Counted from the stretch's first letter, positions 33,732-43,609 are shown. The stretch is DNA of 64,000 nt from Paenibacillus tyrphae (GCF_000722545.1 NZ_JNVM01000010.1:248001-312000), one strand, 5' to 3'. Numbers and translations are program-made. Notes: generated by a model from the letters alone, not told the origin.

Positions 33732-34501
33732 CGTTCGTTCTCCCCTTCGGCGATGAGAATTTCGATATGGTGCCGGCGCAGCGCTTCGCTCATCGGCTCC
33801 GCAGGCGGCCGGTCCGTAATGACAATGTCGATGCAATCCAATCCCGCTACCCGGTAAAACTGGCGGAGACCGAACTTCGTATGATCCGCGAGCACGATCA
33901 CTTGATCGGCGCGGCGAATCATCTCCTTCATGACATAGCCTTCCTCCTCAAAGGGGTTAGTCAGCCCTTCCGGTGTCAGCCCGCTGGTGCCGAGGATGAG
34001 CTTGTCGGCCTGATAGTCGCGAAGCATTTCAAGCGTTCTTGCGCCGGAAATAAACCGGTGGTGCGGGTGGACGACTCCACCCAGCAAATGCACGGTGCTG
34101 CCTTGCTTGGGGGAAAGGAGACCGGCAATGTCGATCGAGTTGGTCACGATGACGTGGCCGTCGGTTCGTAGCTGCTCCGCCGCATGAAGCACCGTCGTGG
34201 AAGCGTCCATGAACAAATAGTCGCCGCTGTGGATCAGCGAAGCGGCGAGCCGGCCGATGTTCCGTTTCACGTCGGATTCCGCCTCCAGCCGGTCGCGGTA
34301 GCCCGAGATGTCTTTATTCAGCGAAGGACAGATCGCTCCCCCTCGCGTGCGCAATATTTTTCCCTGCTCCTCCAGCTTGACGATATCCCGGCGGGCCGTA
34401 TCCCGGGAAACCTGAAACAGCTCGCAGATCTCCTCAACGGAAATGCGTTGATGCGCTTGCATGTGCTGTAAAATGGCGAATAAGCGTTCCTCCTGATACA
34501 T
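33728..34501 (-). CDS. DeoR-family transcriptional regulator
   Basis: 257 residues. An N-terminal helix-turn-helix (QRISVEEICELFQVSRDTAR, residues about 18-37) is followed by the sugar-phosphate sensing fold with DASTTVLHAAEQL and LLGGVVHPHHRFISG. Regulators of this type repress sugar operons and are released by phosphorylated sugars. The ATG at 34501 follows GGAAGGAG. It shares an operon with the Cof-type phosphatase and has its own promoter upstream. Confidence 0.9.
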   Translation of the reverse strand: MYQEERLFAILQHMQAHQRISVEEICELFQVSRDTARRDIVKLEEQGKILRTRGGAICPSLNKDISGYRDRLEAESDVKRNIGRLAASLIHSGDYLFMDASTTVLHAAEQLRTDGHVIVTNSIDIAGLLSPKQGSTVHLLGGVVHPHHRFISGARTLEMLRDYQADKLILGTSGLTPEGLTNPFEEEGYVMKEMIRRADQVIVLADHTKFGLRQFYRVAGLDCIDIVITDRPPAEPMSEALRRHHIEILIAEGENER

Positions 34502-34543
34502 GACAGACTCCTTCCGATACAGGATGACAATGGCTTTAATCGC

Positions 34544-34573
34544 ATTATAAGTGGAAATGCTTAAATGTTGCAA
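34544..34573 (-). promoter_or_regulatory. Promoter for the deoR-HAD operon, with AAATGC repeats nearby
   Basis: On the minus strand TTGCAA (34573-34568) and TATAAT (34549-34544) with an eighteen-base spacer, about 45 bases before the gene. Just upstream (34575-34610) are repeated AAGTAAATG and AAATGCTTA words that could be an operator. Confidence 0.55.
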
Positions 34574-34713
34574 GCGTTAATAAGTAAATGTAAGTAAAAT
34601 GCTTACTGGAAATCTTTTGAAACGAACGGATGCATTCCGCGAAGGCGTTATGTTACAATGGCTGAAGCATACATATGCCTATGAACTTACGCAAGAAGGG
34701 AAACGAAACGCAC

Positions 34714-35820
34714 GTGACAGAAACGAAACGGAAATCGAAACCGAAGCTGTTGGAGCTGGACATCGTCCGGGCCATCGCCATTCTCGCGGTCGTGCTCATT
34801 CACTCGACGTCCGACGCCACGGTTGAGCTGCCGCCGGGCAGCGGCTCCCAGGCGGTGTATTTGGCGCTCAACAAGCTTGCCAATTTTGCCGTGCCGGTGT
34901 TTATCCTAGTCAGCGGTCTGGTGCTGTTTTATCGCTACCAGGACGACTTCGGCGGCAAGCAGGCGCTGCAGTTTTATTTGAGGCGGGTCAAGCAGGTGCT
35001 GTACCCGTATCTGGTATGGTCGCTCTTTTATTACTTGTACAACCAATGGATTTATTACCGGGCGAATTTGCATTGGAACACGGGCGAATTTTTGGATTTG
35101 CTGCCGTGGGCGGATGCTTCGTATCACTTGTACTTTATGGTCATCATCGTCCAGTTTTATTTGCTGTTCCCGCTGCTGATGTGGCTGTGCCGGGCATTTC
35201 GCTGGTTCCGCAGCGGCTTGATCTGGGTCGGCCTGCTAATTCAGGCCGGGTTTTATGCGTACCACAACTGGGTGGAGCCGTTCGGCCACATGCCTTCACT
35301 CTGCATCAACTATTTCAGCATGTTTACCCTGGGCGGGTGGATCGGTCTCCATTACGAAGCGTTCTCGGCCTGGATTCGCAAGCATTTCGTCTGGGTGCTG
35401 CCACTGACGGCGGTACTGGGCTTTGGCTTCATGGGCTTGTTCCAGATGGAATTGCGGCTGAACATCGTTCTGGCCCACCCATGGTATCAGGTCTTGTTTT
35501 TCGCATATGCGGCTTTTGCCGCCATGAGCTTGATCCGGTTGGGCCAGCTGCTGCTGGAGCGGGCAAAAGCTGCGGCGCGCGTGCTCATGGCGCTCGGAGC
35601 CGCCTCGTTCGGCATTTATTTGGCGCATCCGGCGGTGCTGACCTATTACAAAACGCATGTCCTCCCTTACAGCGGCGCCATGTCGGCTTATTATGCCTAT
35701 GTATTTGGGGCGTTCGCGCTTAGCCTGACGGTGCCGTGGATCGCTACGTTCCTGTACGGGCAAGCCATGCGGCCGTTCCGGCGTAAGAAGAAGAAGCCGA
35801 GCCCCGCAGGGAGCGCTTAG
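34714..35820 (+). CDS. Membrane acyltransferase, type 3 family
   Basis: 368 residues, roughly ten membrane segments. The N-terminal ELDIVRAIAILAVVLIHSTS carries the motif with the conserved His of acyltransferase 3 proteins, which O-acetylate or otherwise acylate surface glycans or small molecules. The rest (FILVSGLVLFYRYQDDFGGK, YYLYNQWIYYRANLHW) matches the family. The GTG at 34714 is preferred because of the AAGAAGGGAAACG upstream; ATG 34675 is the alternative. A -10-like TACAAT lies at about 34653. The substrate is unknown. Confidence 0.82.
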   Translation: MTETKRKSKPKLLELDIVRAIAILAVVLIHSTSDATVELPPGSGSQAVYLALNKLANFAVPVFILVSGLVLFYRYQDDFGGKQALQFYLRRVKQVLYPYLVWSLFYYLYNQWIYYRANLHWNTGEFLDLLPWADASYHLYFMVIIVQFYLLFPLLMWLCRAFRWFRSGLIWVGLLIQAGFYAYHNWVEPFGHMPSLCINYFSMFTLGGWIGLHYEAFSAWIRKHFVWVLPLTAVLGFGFMGLFQMELRLNIVLAHPWYQVLFFAYAAFAAMSLIRLGQLLLERAKAAARVLMALGAASFGIYLAHPAVLTYYKTHVLPYSGAMSAYYAYVFGAFALSLTVPWIATFLYGQAMRPFRRKKKKPSPAGSA

Positions 35821-35905
35821 CGAAGTTAAGGAGCCGATAAGTGCTATTTTGGCTGGACCCCTCATACAATGTATCGTACAAGTTGTACGAGGGGAGGCTG
35901 GAATT

Positions 35906-36184
35906 TTGAAGGGGACCCGAAATATCGTGGGGTTGGCCCTGGCGCTGGGCATGATGCTATACGCCGTACCGAGGCTCGATTTCGGCGGGGGCTGGACGCT
36001 GGCTTCCGTATTCGGCGCAGGATGGATCGCCTTTGCGCTGCTCGTCACTGCCGCGCATCTGCACGAGCTGCTTGGCGTGGAGGAGGAGACGAAGCGGGAG
36101 CTGCTCAAGATCAAACGAATGAAAAAATGGCGGCTGGAGCAATCGCTGCAGGGCAGGCGCAGCCTGTTGCAGATCAAAAAATAG
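35906..36184 (+). CDS. Small membrane protein, unknown function
   Basis: 92 residues with two hydrophobic segments (about 6-25 and 30-50) then a basic helical tail (LKIKRMKKWRLEQSLQGRRS). The TTG at 35906 follows GAGGGGAGGCTGG. Followed at once by a strong terminator. No family recognised; the basic tail may stay cytoplasmic. Confidence 0.55.
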   Translation: MKGTRNIVGLALALGMMLYAVPRLDFGGGWTLASVFGAGWIAFALLVTAAHLHELLGVEEETKRELLKIKRMKKWRLEQSLQGRRSLLQIKK

Positions 36185-36190
36185 CGAAAT

Positions 36191-36235
36191 AAGTCCGTTT
36201 TCCCCCTTTGTGCGGTGGGAAACGGACTTTTTTCT
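36191..36235 (+). terminator. Rho-independent terminator after the small membrane gene
   Basis: Long stem AAGTCCGTTTTCCC / GGGAAACGGACTT (36191-36204 with 36217-36229) with a twelve-base loop, followed by TTTTTTCT. Confidence 0.88.
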
Positions 36236-36395
36236 GCCCGGATGCGCATTACGGATTCGGTCCCAGCGTCGGTTGAAAGCTTCCGCGTCACGCGCCGGGC
36301 TGATTTTCTGCTCCAGAGTACAGTTTTTTTTGCGCCAAAAAAATGATAAGATGTAGTACAGAGTGATACAGAATTAGAATGGATTGGTGAGACAG

Positions 36396-37742
36396 ATGAG
36401 TGAAACCGAATCGACCAACGTGCAGGAAACCGCAACGAAGCACGAACAAATCTTGAAATATATCGAGAGCTTGAAAATCGGCAGCAAAATCTCCGTCCGC
36501 AAAATCGCCGAGATGCTGGGGGTCAGCGAAGGGACGGCTTACCGCGCGATCAAGGAGGCGGATGCGATCGGACTTGTGGCGACGAAGGAGCGGGTAGGCA
36601 CGGTCCGTGTCGAGAAAAAGCTGCGTGACCAGATGGATAAGCTGACGTTCGCGGAGGTCGTGAATATGGTCGACGGCGAAGTGCTCGGCGGTATGGCTGG
36701 CTTGGACAAGACTTTGAACAAGTTCGTCATCGGCGCGATGGAGCAGGATGCGATGATGCGCTATATCGATCCGGGCAGCCTGCTGATCGTCGGAAACCGG
36801 AGTACGGCGCATTTGGGCGCGCTGGAGCAAGGGGCGGGCGTGCTGATTACGGGCGGCTTCGGGACAAGCGAGGAGGTCAGGGAGCTTGCCGACCGGCTGG
36901 AGCTTCCCATCATTTCCAGCAGCTACGATACGTTCACGGTCGCATCCTTGATCAACCGGGCGATTTACGACCGGCTGATCAAGAAGAAAATTTTGCTGAT
37001 CGAGGACATCGTCCCTCAATCAATGCAGGTATACGTGCTGAAGGCGCACCATACGCTGAAAGACTGGCAGCGGCTGCACGAGGAAACCGGACACAGCCGT
37101 TTTCCGGTGGTGGACGAGTGGAACCGCGTCATCGGCATGATTACGTCGAAGGATCTGATCGGCGCCGAGCCGGGCCAGACGATCGACAAGCGGATGACCC
37201 GGGGACCGGTGACGGCAAGCGCAAACACGTCGGTGGCTGCGGCGGCCCATCTGATGGTATGGGAGGGCATCGAGCTGCTGCCCATCATCGACATGAGCCG
37301 CAAGCTGACCGGCATCATCAGCCGCAAGGACGTGTTGAAGGCGATGCAGCATATACAGCGCCAGCCGCAGCACGGGGAGACGTTCGAGGATTTGATCTGG
37401 TCGGGCTTCTGCGAGGAGAAGGACGGGGACGGGCATACCGTCTTCCGAGGGACGATTACCCCGCAGATGACGAACCGGCTCGGCACCGTCTCCGAAGGCG
37501 TGCTGACGGTGCTGATGACACAGGCTGCTTATCACGCGGTGCAGGATGTCAAGAAGGGCGATCTGGTGCTGGATAACATGGCTTCGTATTTTATCAAGCC
37601 GGTGCAGATTGACAGCGCGGTAGAAATTCGTCCCCGCATCATCGAGGTGAGCCGCAAATTCGGCAAAATCGATGTCGAGATGCATCTCGACGGGGTCTTG
37701 GTGGCTAAGGCGATGCTGACGGCGCAAGTATTCGAGCCTTAG
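36396..37742 (+). CDS. ytoI: DRTGG-CBS-hotdog regulatory protein (YtoI-like)
   Basis: 448 residues with four modules: an N-terminal winged helix (KIAEMLGVSEGTAYRAIKEA, about 30-60), a DRTGG domain (about 80-195), two CBS repeats (about 205-320; FPVVDEWNRVIGMITSKDL and LLPIIDMSRKLTGIISRKD), and a hotdog fold (about 335-445). YtoI is the Bacillus homologue with the same layout and neighbourhood. CBS repeats usually sense adenine nucleotides; the hotdog part may bind acyl-CoA. The exact role is not known. ATG 36396 follows GGTGAG; an upstream TTG is less likely. Confidence 0.86.
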   Translation: MSETESTNVQETATKHEQILKYIESLKIGSKISVRKIAEMLGVSEGTAYRAIKEADAIGLVATKERVGTVRVEKKLRDQMDKLTFAEVVNMVDGEVLGGMAGLDKTLNKFVIGAMEQDAMMRYIDPGSLLIVGNRSTAHLGALEQGAGVLITGGFGTSEEVRELADRLELPIISSSYDTFTVASLINRAIYDRLIKKKILLIEDIVPQSMQVYVLKAHHTLKDWQRLHEETGHSRFPVVDEWNRVIGMITSKDLIGAEPGQTIDKRMTRGPVTASANTSVAAAAHLMVWEGIELLPIIDMSRKLTGIISRKDVLKAMQHIQRQPQHGETFEDLIWSGFCEEKDGDGHTVFRGTITPQMTNRLGTVSEGVLTVLMTQAAYHAVQDVKKGDLVLDNMASYFIKPVQIDSAVEIRPRIIEVSRKFGKIDVEMHLDGVLVAKAMLTAQVFEP

Positions 37743-37838
37743 AGGGGGAGAGGGCGGCTGCGAAGCCGTTCGGGCCCGCGAAAACACGGCTGAGTTCAAA
37801 CGGCTTCATGAGTTTCACGGGCTTTGCGGGCGTCCGGT

Positions 37839-38126
37839 TTATTTCCGGCTGAACAGATTGTGATTGCGGATGCCCGCGAACAGATTGAACAAGCCGAGCA
37901 GCAGGCATACGGTCCCGAAGATGCGGCGGGTTGCGGAATCTTCGAAGAAGAACAGTTGGGATACGGCGATGACGACAAGCATAAGCCCCATGAAGATGTT
38001 CATCCGGGCCGAGTACAGGCCGCGCTGCTTCGGTTCCGCTTCCCGGCGGTAACGCACGCTGAAATAGAGCGACAATATGAGGAAGATGACGATCAGCACG
38101 CTGAGCGTCCATTGAATGGTTTGCAT
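37839..38126 (-). CDS. ytpI: YtpI-like small membrane protein
   Basis: 95 residues with three hydrophobic segments (TLSVLIVIFLILSLYFSV, ARMNIFMGLMLVVIAVSQLF, IFGTVCLLLGLFNLFAGIR). It lies convergent to ytoI and beside ytrI/ytrH, the ytoI-ytpI neighbourhood known from Bacillus. ATG at 38126 with AAGGATG rather far upstream; a frame to 38282 is rejected for want of a ribosome site. Function unknown. Confidence 0.72.
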   Translation of the reverse strand: MQTIQWTLSVLIVIFLILSLYFSVRYRREAEPKQRGLYSARMNIFMGLMLVVIAVSQLFFFEDSATRRIFGTVCLLLGLFNLFAGIRNHNLFSRK

Positions 38127-38188
38127 CTTGAGCGGCACATCCTTATGTACGGGTTCTGCTTCCACTTTAGCGATTTCCGCCCGGGAAA

Positions 38189-38716
38189 TCAACCGGCAGC
38201 GGGAGAATACGAGAGCGGGATGCGCTTCCACTCTTTGACCGTGACCCATACCTTCAGCTCCGTTTGCGTCAGCACGATCCATTTGACGGCCAGTATAACA
38301 TAATCCTTATCCAGCACGCCGACGTAAGGCTTTTCCGTCAAAATTTGCTCGTACACGTCGGGCATGGCGGCAAAATCCGATATTTTGCGGCCGACGACGA
38401 TTTTTTTCAAATCGCCGTGAATGCGGCGCTTCAGCTCGCTTTCCGTCACCTTGTCGAGCGTCGTGTGCTCGCCGGGCTCGATATATATGTTCAGGAGATT
38501 GATCGTCGTCTGCTGATTTTTCGTTTTGGTCAAATCGGCGATTTTGACCTCCAGATCCACCTTGGCGGAGAGCAGCTCCCGGTTCTGCTCGATCATCATA
38601 TTCAAGCGTTGATTGTACACGCTCAGAAACAGGGCGGCGCCGATGACCATCCCGGCCATAAGAAGGCCCGCCGCATGCAAAAAACCGCCGGACGAACCGG
38701 AAGCCGGGGCCTTCAC
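38189..38716 (-). CDS. ytrI: Sporulation protein YtrI-like
   Basis: 175 residues: a short N-terminus, one membrane segment (about 12-33; LHAAGLLMAGMVIGAALFLS), then a coiled-coil and an exported C-terminal domain (IYIEPGEHTTLDKVTESELK, VKWIVLTQTELKVWVTVKE). YtrI is a sporulation membrane protein made under SigE in Bacillus. GTG start overlapping the ytrH stop with GGAGG upstream, so the two form an operon. Confidence 0.8.
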   Translation of the reverse strand: MKAPASGSSGGFLHAAGLLMAGMVIGAALFLSVYNQRLNMMIEQNRELLSAKVDLEVKIADLTKTKNQQTTINLLNIYIEPGEHTTLDKVTESELKRRIHGDLKKIVVGRKISDFAAMPDVYEQILTEKPYVGVLDKDYVILAVKWIVLTQTELKVWVTVKEWKRIPLSYSPAAG

Positions 38717-39045
38717 CCTTCGCTACCTCCTTTGCAGATCCACTGGATCAGGGTCGAGCCCATATGCGCGCCGACAAAGGCGCAGACGATGTACAAGATT
38801 TGCTTGATCGCCGGGGAGATGTGTCCTTCGATAAAATGCGTTTCAATCGCGCGGATCGGATCGATTGTTCCGCCGATGGCGGCGACGATCGCCCAAATTT
38901 TGATTTGCTCCGCGACACTCGTCATCCGGTACACCGGCGGTTCGAGCGTCAATACGGCGCCAATGCCGGCCAGCATCGTCCCCCCGAGCACGACTCCGAA
39001 CGCTACGAAAAAATCAAGAAAGCATCTGGATACAAATGGAGACAT
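38713..39045 (-). CDS. ytrH: Sporulation membrane protein YtrH
   Basis: 110 residues with membrane segments at about 8-32, 45-62 and 80-97 (FVAFGVVLGGTMLAGIGAVL, YIVCAFVGAHMGSTLIQW). YtrH is conserved in spore formers and needed for efficient sporulation. The ATG follows AAGGATGAGG. It is divergent from dnaE, the order seen in Bacillus. Confidence 0.85.
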   Translation of the reverse strand: MSPFVSRCFLDFFVAFGVVLGGTMLAGIGAVLTLEPPVYRMTSVAEQIKIWAIVAAIGGTIDPIRAIETHFIEGHISPAIKQILYIVCAFVGAHMGSTLIQWICKGGSEG

Positions 39046-39187
39046 CGTTCCTCATCCTTTCCGGACCTGTTGAGCCGTTCCCAGCCGTTCGGGGCTTGGC
39101 CGACTTCGCCTTACTAAATATATGGCACACTTGTTCGCATTATGCTAAACTATGGATAAATATTTCAAACGCGGGGAGGCGGCCCGG

Positions 39188-42100
39188 ATGGGCGATTTCG
39201 TACATTTGCATGTGCACAGCGAATACAGTCTGCTCGACGGTGCCGCGCGCATCGACGATTTGGTCGGCCGTGCGGCCGAGCTCGGTATGAAGGCGCTGGC
39301 GCTGACGGATCACGGGGTGATGTACGGCGCCATTCCTTTTTATAAAGCGTGCAAGCAGCGGGGGATCAAGCCGATTATTGGGTGCGAGGTTTATTTCACT
39401 TCGGGCTCCATCCGGCAAAAAGGCAGCCGTCAAGAGCAGCCGATCTATCACCTGATTCTGCTAGCCAAAAATAAAACCGGCTATCAAAATCTGATGAAGC
39501 TGTGCTCCATCGGACATTTGGAAGGCTATCACTACAAGCCGCGGATCGATCTGGAGCATCTGGAGCACTATGCGGAAGGGCTGATCTGCACCAGCTCGTG
39601 CCTTGGCAGCGAGGTGTCGCAGCATCTGCTGCACGGACGCTACGATGAGGCAAAGGCGGCGGCGCTGCGTTACCGCGCGATCTTCGGAGACGATTTCTTT
39701 CTGGAGCTGCAGGATCACGGCCTGACGGAGCAAAAGAAAGTGATGCAGGATATGCTCCGGCTTGCCCGCGACACCGGCATTCCGCTGGTCGCGACCAACG
39801 ACGTGCATTACGTTCACGAGCCGGACCATGCGGTGCAGGACATCCTCATTTGCATAGGTACGGGCAAAACGATCGAAGACGAAGCGCGGCTTAAGTTTCA
39901 TACGTCGCAGCTTTATTTGAAAAGCCCGGACGAGATGGCGGAGCTGTTCGCCCATGCGCCGGAAGCGCTCGACAATACGCTGGAAGTAGCTCGGCGGTGC
40001 GACCTCGAGCTCGAATTCGGGCAGTCGATTTTACCGGAATTTGCCCCGATTCCGGACGGCATGACGGCTGGGACGTATCTTTCCGGGCTTTGTCGGCAGG
40101 GCCTTGAGCAGCGTTACGGCGCGGCTGAGGAATGGAACGACGCGGAGTGGCGGAGCAAGTTGGAAGAACGGCTCCATTACGAGCTGTCCGTCATCGAGCG
40201 GATGGGGTATTCGGATTATTTTCTGATCGTATGGGACTTCATTCGCTTCGCCCACGAGCAGGGGATCGCGACCGGACCCGGACGGGGATCGTCGGCGGGG
40301 AGCATCGTCGCCTACGTGCTGCGCATCACCGATGTGGACCCGATCCGCTACAACCTGCTGTTCGAACGGTTCCTGAACCCCGAGCGGGTATCGATGCCCG
40401 ATATCGATATCGACTTCAGCGACCTTCGGCGTGACGAGGTGATCGACTATGTCGTGCGCAAGTACGGCCGGGACCGGGTGGCGCAAATTATTACCTTCGG
40501 AACGATGGCCGCCAAAGGAGCGGTGCGCGACGTCGGACGGGTGCTGAACCTACCTTACGGCGAGGTGGACCGCGCCGCCAAGCTGATCCCGCATCAGCTC
40601 GGCATGACGCTGGAGGAGGCGCTGCGCACGAGCCCCGACCTGAAGGCGCTTGCCGCCAAGCAGCCGAAGACGGCGGAGCTGCTGGAGCTGGCGATGAAGG
40701 TGGAGGGGATGCCGCGCCACGCCTCCACCCACGCCGCGGGCGTTGTCATTTCGCGCGAGCCGCTGACGCAGTACGTGCCGCTGCAGGAAGGAACCGAGCA
40801 GACGGCGCTGACGCAGTATACGATGGAGCATCTGGAATCGATCGGCCTGCTGAAGATGGACTTTCTCGGCCTGCGGACGCTGTCCATCATCGAGCGCACG
40901 CTGGAATGGATTAGCGAGCAGACGGGAGCGCCCTTCGATTGGACGAAGGTTCCGGCGGACGATCCGGCGACGTACGAGCTCCTCAGTCGGGGCGATACGA
41001 CAGGCATTTTCCAGCTGGAGTCGGCCGGCATGCGCCGCGTGCTGAAGGAGCTGCGGCCGTCGAACTTCGAAGACATCATCTCGGTGCTCGCGCTCTACCG
41101 CCCGGGCCCGATGGAATTCATCCCGAAATATATCGCCTGCAAGCACGGGCAGCAGCCGGTAGAATACCCGCATGAAGCGTTGGAGCCGATTCTTCGGGAT
41201 ACGTGCGGGATCATCATATATCAGGAGCAGATCATGCAGATCGCTTCGAAGATGGCCGGATTCAGCCTCGGCGAAGCGGACTTGCTGCGCCGGGCGGTTA
41301 GCAAGAAGAAGCGGGAAGTGCTGGACAAGGAGCGCGACCACTTCGTGAAAGGGAGCCTCAGCCAGGGCTATAGCGAAGCCGAGGCGAACCGGGTATACGA
41401 CATGATCGTCCGCTTCGCCGACTACGGCTACCCGCGGGCACATGCGACGGCTTACGGCGTGCTCGCGTTCCAGACGGCGTATCTGAAGGCGCATTACCCC
41501 GTGCCGTTCATGGCGTCGATGCTGACCGCAGTGACGGGCAGTCATCATAAAATCGCGGAATATGCCGACGAATGCCGCCGCATGGGCATCGCCGTGCTCC
41601 CGCCCGATGTGAACGAAAGCGGCTTTCTGTTTACGCCGGTTGCGGCGGAGAACGGCGGCGCGATTCGCTTCGGCCTCGCGGCGATCAAGAACGTCGGGAC
41701 GCACGCGATCGAATCGATCATCGCAGAACGCCGTACGGGCGCCTATGCCAGCTTGATCGACTTTTGCCGGCGCGTCGATCTGCGCGTATGCAACAAACGC
41801 GTGATGGAGTCGCTGATTCAAGGCGGCGCGCTCGATTCGCTGCCGGGCCACCGGTCCCAGCAGCTCGCGATGCTGGAAGACGCCGTCGATGCGGCGGTCA
41901 AGTGGCGCAAGGACCGCGAAGATCTGCAGCTTGTGCTCGACGGCTTCACGGAGGAGGTCAGTTGGGAGGTCGAATACCCCGAGATTCCTCCGTTCACGCT
42001 GACGCAAAAGCTGGAGCTGGAGCGGGAGCTGCTCGGCCTGTACATTTCCGGCAGCCCGCTCGACGACTTCGATGCGGTGCTGCAGAAGCTGGAAATGGAC

Positions 42101-42871
42101 CTGCTGTCCCGGCTTCAGGAGTACCCGGACGGCAGCGACGTCATGGTCGCCGGTCTGGTCATCTCGAACAAGACGATCGTCACGAAAAAAGGCCAGGCGA
42201 TGGCGTTCATGGAGCTGGAGGACCGCGTTGGCAAGGCAGAGGTCGTGCTATTCCCGGAAACGTGGAAAAAGTACGCCCCGCTGGTGCAGAAGGGCAAGCC
42301 CGTGCTGGTCGTCGCCAAGCTTCAGCTCGGGGACGAAGACTACAAGCTGCTGGCCGATCAGCTTATCGCGTTGGATGATCCGCACCTGGAGCAGAAGGCG
42401 ATCAAGCCGGCCCCGCTCCCGGCGGGCTCCTCGCGAAGCGGTCAGCGGCGCGCTTCGGGCTCTACGCCCCGCGGCACAGCTTCGGCGGAGGCAGCGCGCG
42501 AGTCGAGAAGCCGGTACGCGGCGGCTTCTCCGGCGGCGGATCAAGCGTCTAAGCCCTCAGCGGGCGGGGCGGAGCGCAAGGCTGCGGACCCGCCTGCACG
42601 GGCCGCTGAAGCCACCGCCCGCGGTCCCCGCGCCGCAGCGGCGGGGCAGCGCGTCTACATGCGCATCTCCCCGCAGCGCGAGCAGCCGGCGGTGCTGGAA
42701 TCGCTCAAGCGGCTGATCGCCGGACATGGCGGTCCGTTGCCGGTTGTGCTATACTACGAGCGGACCCAGAAAACGCTTGGCTTAAGCGACCAATACAAGG
42801 TAAAGCCGTCTCCCGAGCTGTTCGCCCGCATTGAGGAGCTGCTCGGCAAAGAGAGTGTTAAAGTGAAATAA
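39188..42871 (+). CDS. dnaE: DNA polymerase III alpha subunit, DnaE type
   Basis: 1227 residues. An N-terminal PHP domain (HLHVHSEYSLLDGAARI) is followed by the C-family polymerase core with GPGRGSSAGS near residue 365 and catalytic MPDIDIDFSD near 405. Helix-hairpin-helix and OB-fold regions (about 985-1060; LVISNKTIVTKKGQAMAFME) come next. In low-GC Gram-positives DnaE extends primers before PolC. A Ser/Ala/Arg/Pro-rich stretch of about 75-80 residues (about 1077-1154) separates the OB fold from a conserved C-terminal domain. ATG 39188 follows GGGGAGG. Confidence 0.95.
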   Translation: MGDFVHLHVHSEYSLLDGAARIDDLVGRAAELGMKALALTDHGVMYGAIPFYKACKQRGIKPIIGCEVYFTSGSIRQKGSRQEQPIYHLILLAKNKTGYQNLMKLCSIGHLEGYHYKPRIDLEHLEHYAEGLICTSSCLGSEVSQHLLHGRYDEAKAAALRYRAIFGDDFFLELQDHGLTEQKKVMQDMLRLARDTGIPLVATNDVHYVHEPDHAVQDILICIGTGKTIEDEARLKFHTSQLYLKSPDEMAELFAHAPEALDNTLEVARRCDLELEFGQSILPEFAPIPDGMTAGTYLSGLCRQGLEQRYGAAEEWNDAEWRSKLEERLHYELSVIERMGYSDYFLIVWDFIRFAHEQGIATGPGRGSSAGSIVAYVLRITDVDPIRYNLLFERFLNPERVSMPDIDIDFSDLRRDEVIDYVVRKYGRDRVAQIITFGTMAAKGAVRDVGRVLNLPYGEVDRAAKLIPHQLGMTLEEALRTSPDLKALAAKQPKTAELLELAMKVEGMPRHASTHAAGVVISREPLTQYVPLQEGTEQTALTQYTMEHLESIGLLKMDFLGLRTLSIIERTLEWISEQTGAPFDWTKVPADDPATYELLSRGDTTGIFQLESAGMRRVLKELRPSNFEDIISVLALYRPGPMEFIPKYIACKHGQQPVEYPHEALEPILRDTCGIIIYQEQIMQIASKMAGFSLGEADLLRRAVSKKKREVLDKERDHFVKGSLSQGYSEAEANRVYDMIVRFADYGYPRAHATAYGVLAFQTAYLKAHYPVPFMASMLTAVTGSHHKIAEYADECRRMGIAVLPPDVNESGFLFTPVAAENGGAIRFGLAAIKNVGTHAIESIIAERRTGAYASLIDFCRRVDLRVCNKRVMESLIQGGALDSLPGHRSQQLAMLEDAVDAAVKWRKDREDLQLVLDGFTEEVSWEVEYPEIPPFTLTQKLELERELLGLYISGSPLDDFDAVLQKLEMDLLSRLQEYPDGSDVMVAGLVISNKTIVTKKGQAMAFMELEDRVGKAEVVLFPETWKKYAPLVQKGKPVLVVAKLQLGDEDYKLLADQLIALDDPHLEQKAIKPAPLPAGSSRSGQRRASGSTPRGTASAEAARESRSRYAAASPAADQASKPSAGGAERKAADPPARAAEATARGPRAAAAGQRVYMRISPQREQPAVLESLKRLIAGHGGPLPVVLYYERTQKTLGLSDQYKVKPSPELFARIEELLGKESVKVK

Positions 42872-42977
42872 ATCGCGCCTCCCCCGCATACATTTAGTAA
42901 CCCGCACCCATTCGGCGAGACGTGAGACTCGCCGGTTTGCACGAGTTACGAATGGAACCGGAGGAGGCGTTGTTATT

Positions 42978-43472
42978 ATGTCCTGCCAACCTATTGTCGA
43001 ATATTTGAAGAAGCGTGGCGTAACCGTGGAGCGCATAGCGGACATTGTGCGCGAGCTGCAGCTTCCCTATAATCCCGCACTTTCCGCGGAGGCGTGCATC
43101 GAGAGCGTGATGACGGTTCTCCAAAAACGCGAGGTCCAATACGTGCTGTATACCGGAATCGCGCTGGACGAGCTGGCTGAACGGAAGGGGCTGCCCGAGC
43201 CGCTGCAGGGACTGATGGAGACGGACGCACCCTTGTACGGCGTGGACGAGACTTTGGCGCTCGGCATCGTTCACGTATATGGCATGGTCGGGCTGACCAG
43301 CTTCGGTTATTTGGACAAGAAGAAGCCGGGCATCATCCGCGAGCTGAACGACCATCCGAAGCGCATTCACGTTTTTTTGGACGACCTGGTGGCGGGGCTG
43401 GCCGCCGCGGCTTCGGCCCGGATCGCGCACAAGCATCAGGACGAGGCGGACGGTCTCTCGCCACAAAGCTGA
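42978..43472 (+). CDS. Phosphatidylglycerophosphatase A-like protein (YutG family)
   Basis: 164 residues. The helical N-terminus is followed by ETLALGIVHVYGMVGLTSFG and LDKKKPGIIRELND with HVFLDDLVAGLAAAASARI, the pattern of YutG/YpjQ proteins annotated as PgpA-like phosphatidylglycerophosphatases of phospholipid synthesis. The ATG follows GGAGGAGGCG. It stands alone between dnaE and a small gene; the assigned enzyme activity follows from the family. Confidence 0.75.
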   Translation: MSCQPIVEYLKKRGVTVERIADIVRELQLPYNPALSAEACIESVMTVLQKREVQYVLYTGIALDELAERKGLPEPLQGLMETDAPLYGVDETLALGIVHVYGMVGLTSFGYLDKKKPGIIRELNDHPKRIHVFLDDLVAGLAAAASARIAHKHQDEADGLSPQS

Positions 43473-43609
43473 TGTCGAGATTTGCCGAATTGCCGAAACG
43501 ACGCACATTTTAAGACTAAAGACCTCCCTTCCGGCATACCGGGCTTCGGTTGCGGGAAAAAGTGCACTTATGATATCATTATTGCATTATGTTCGGGAGG
43601 TCTTTTTTC

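Noticed and set aside
40550..42007. 485-codon minus-strand frame opposite dnaE
   Set aside because: Antisense of a certain gene in GC-rich DNA; Arg/Gln/His-rich product with no ribosome site.
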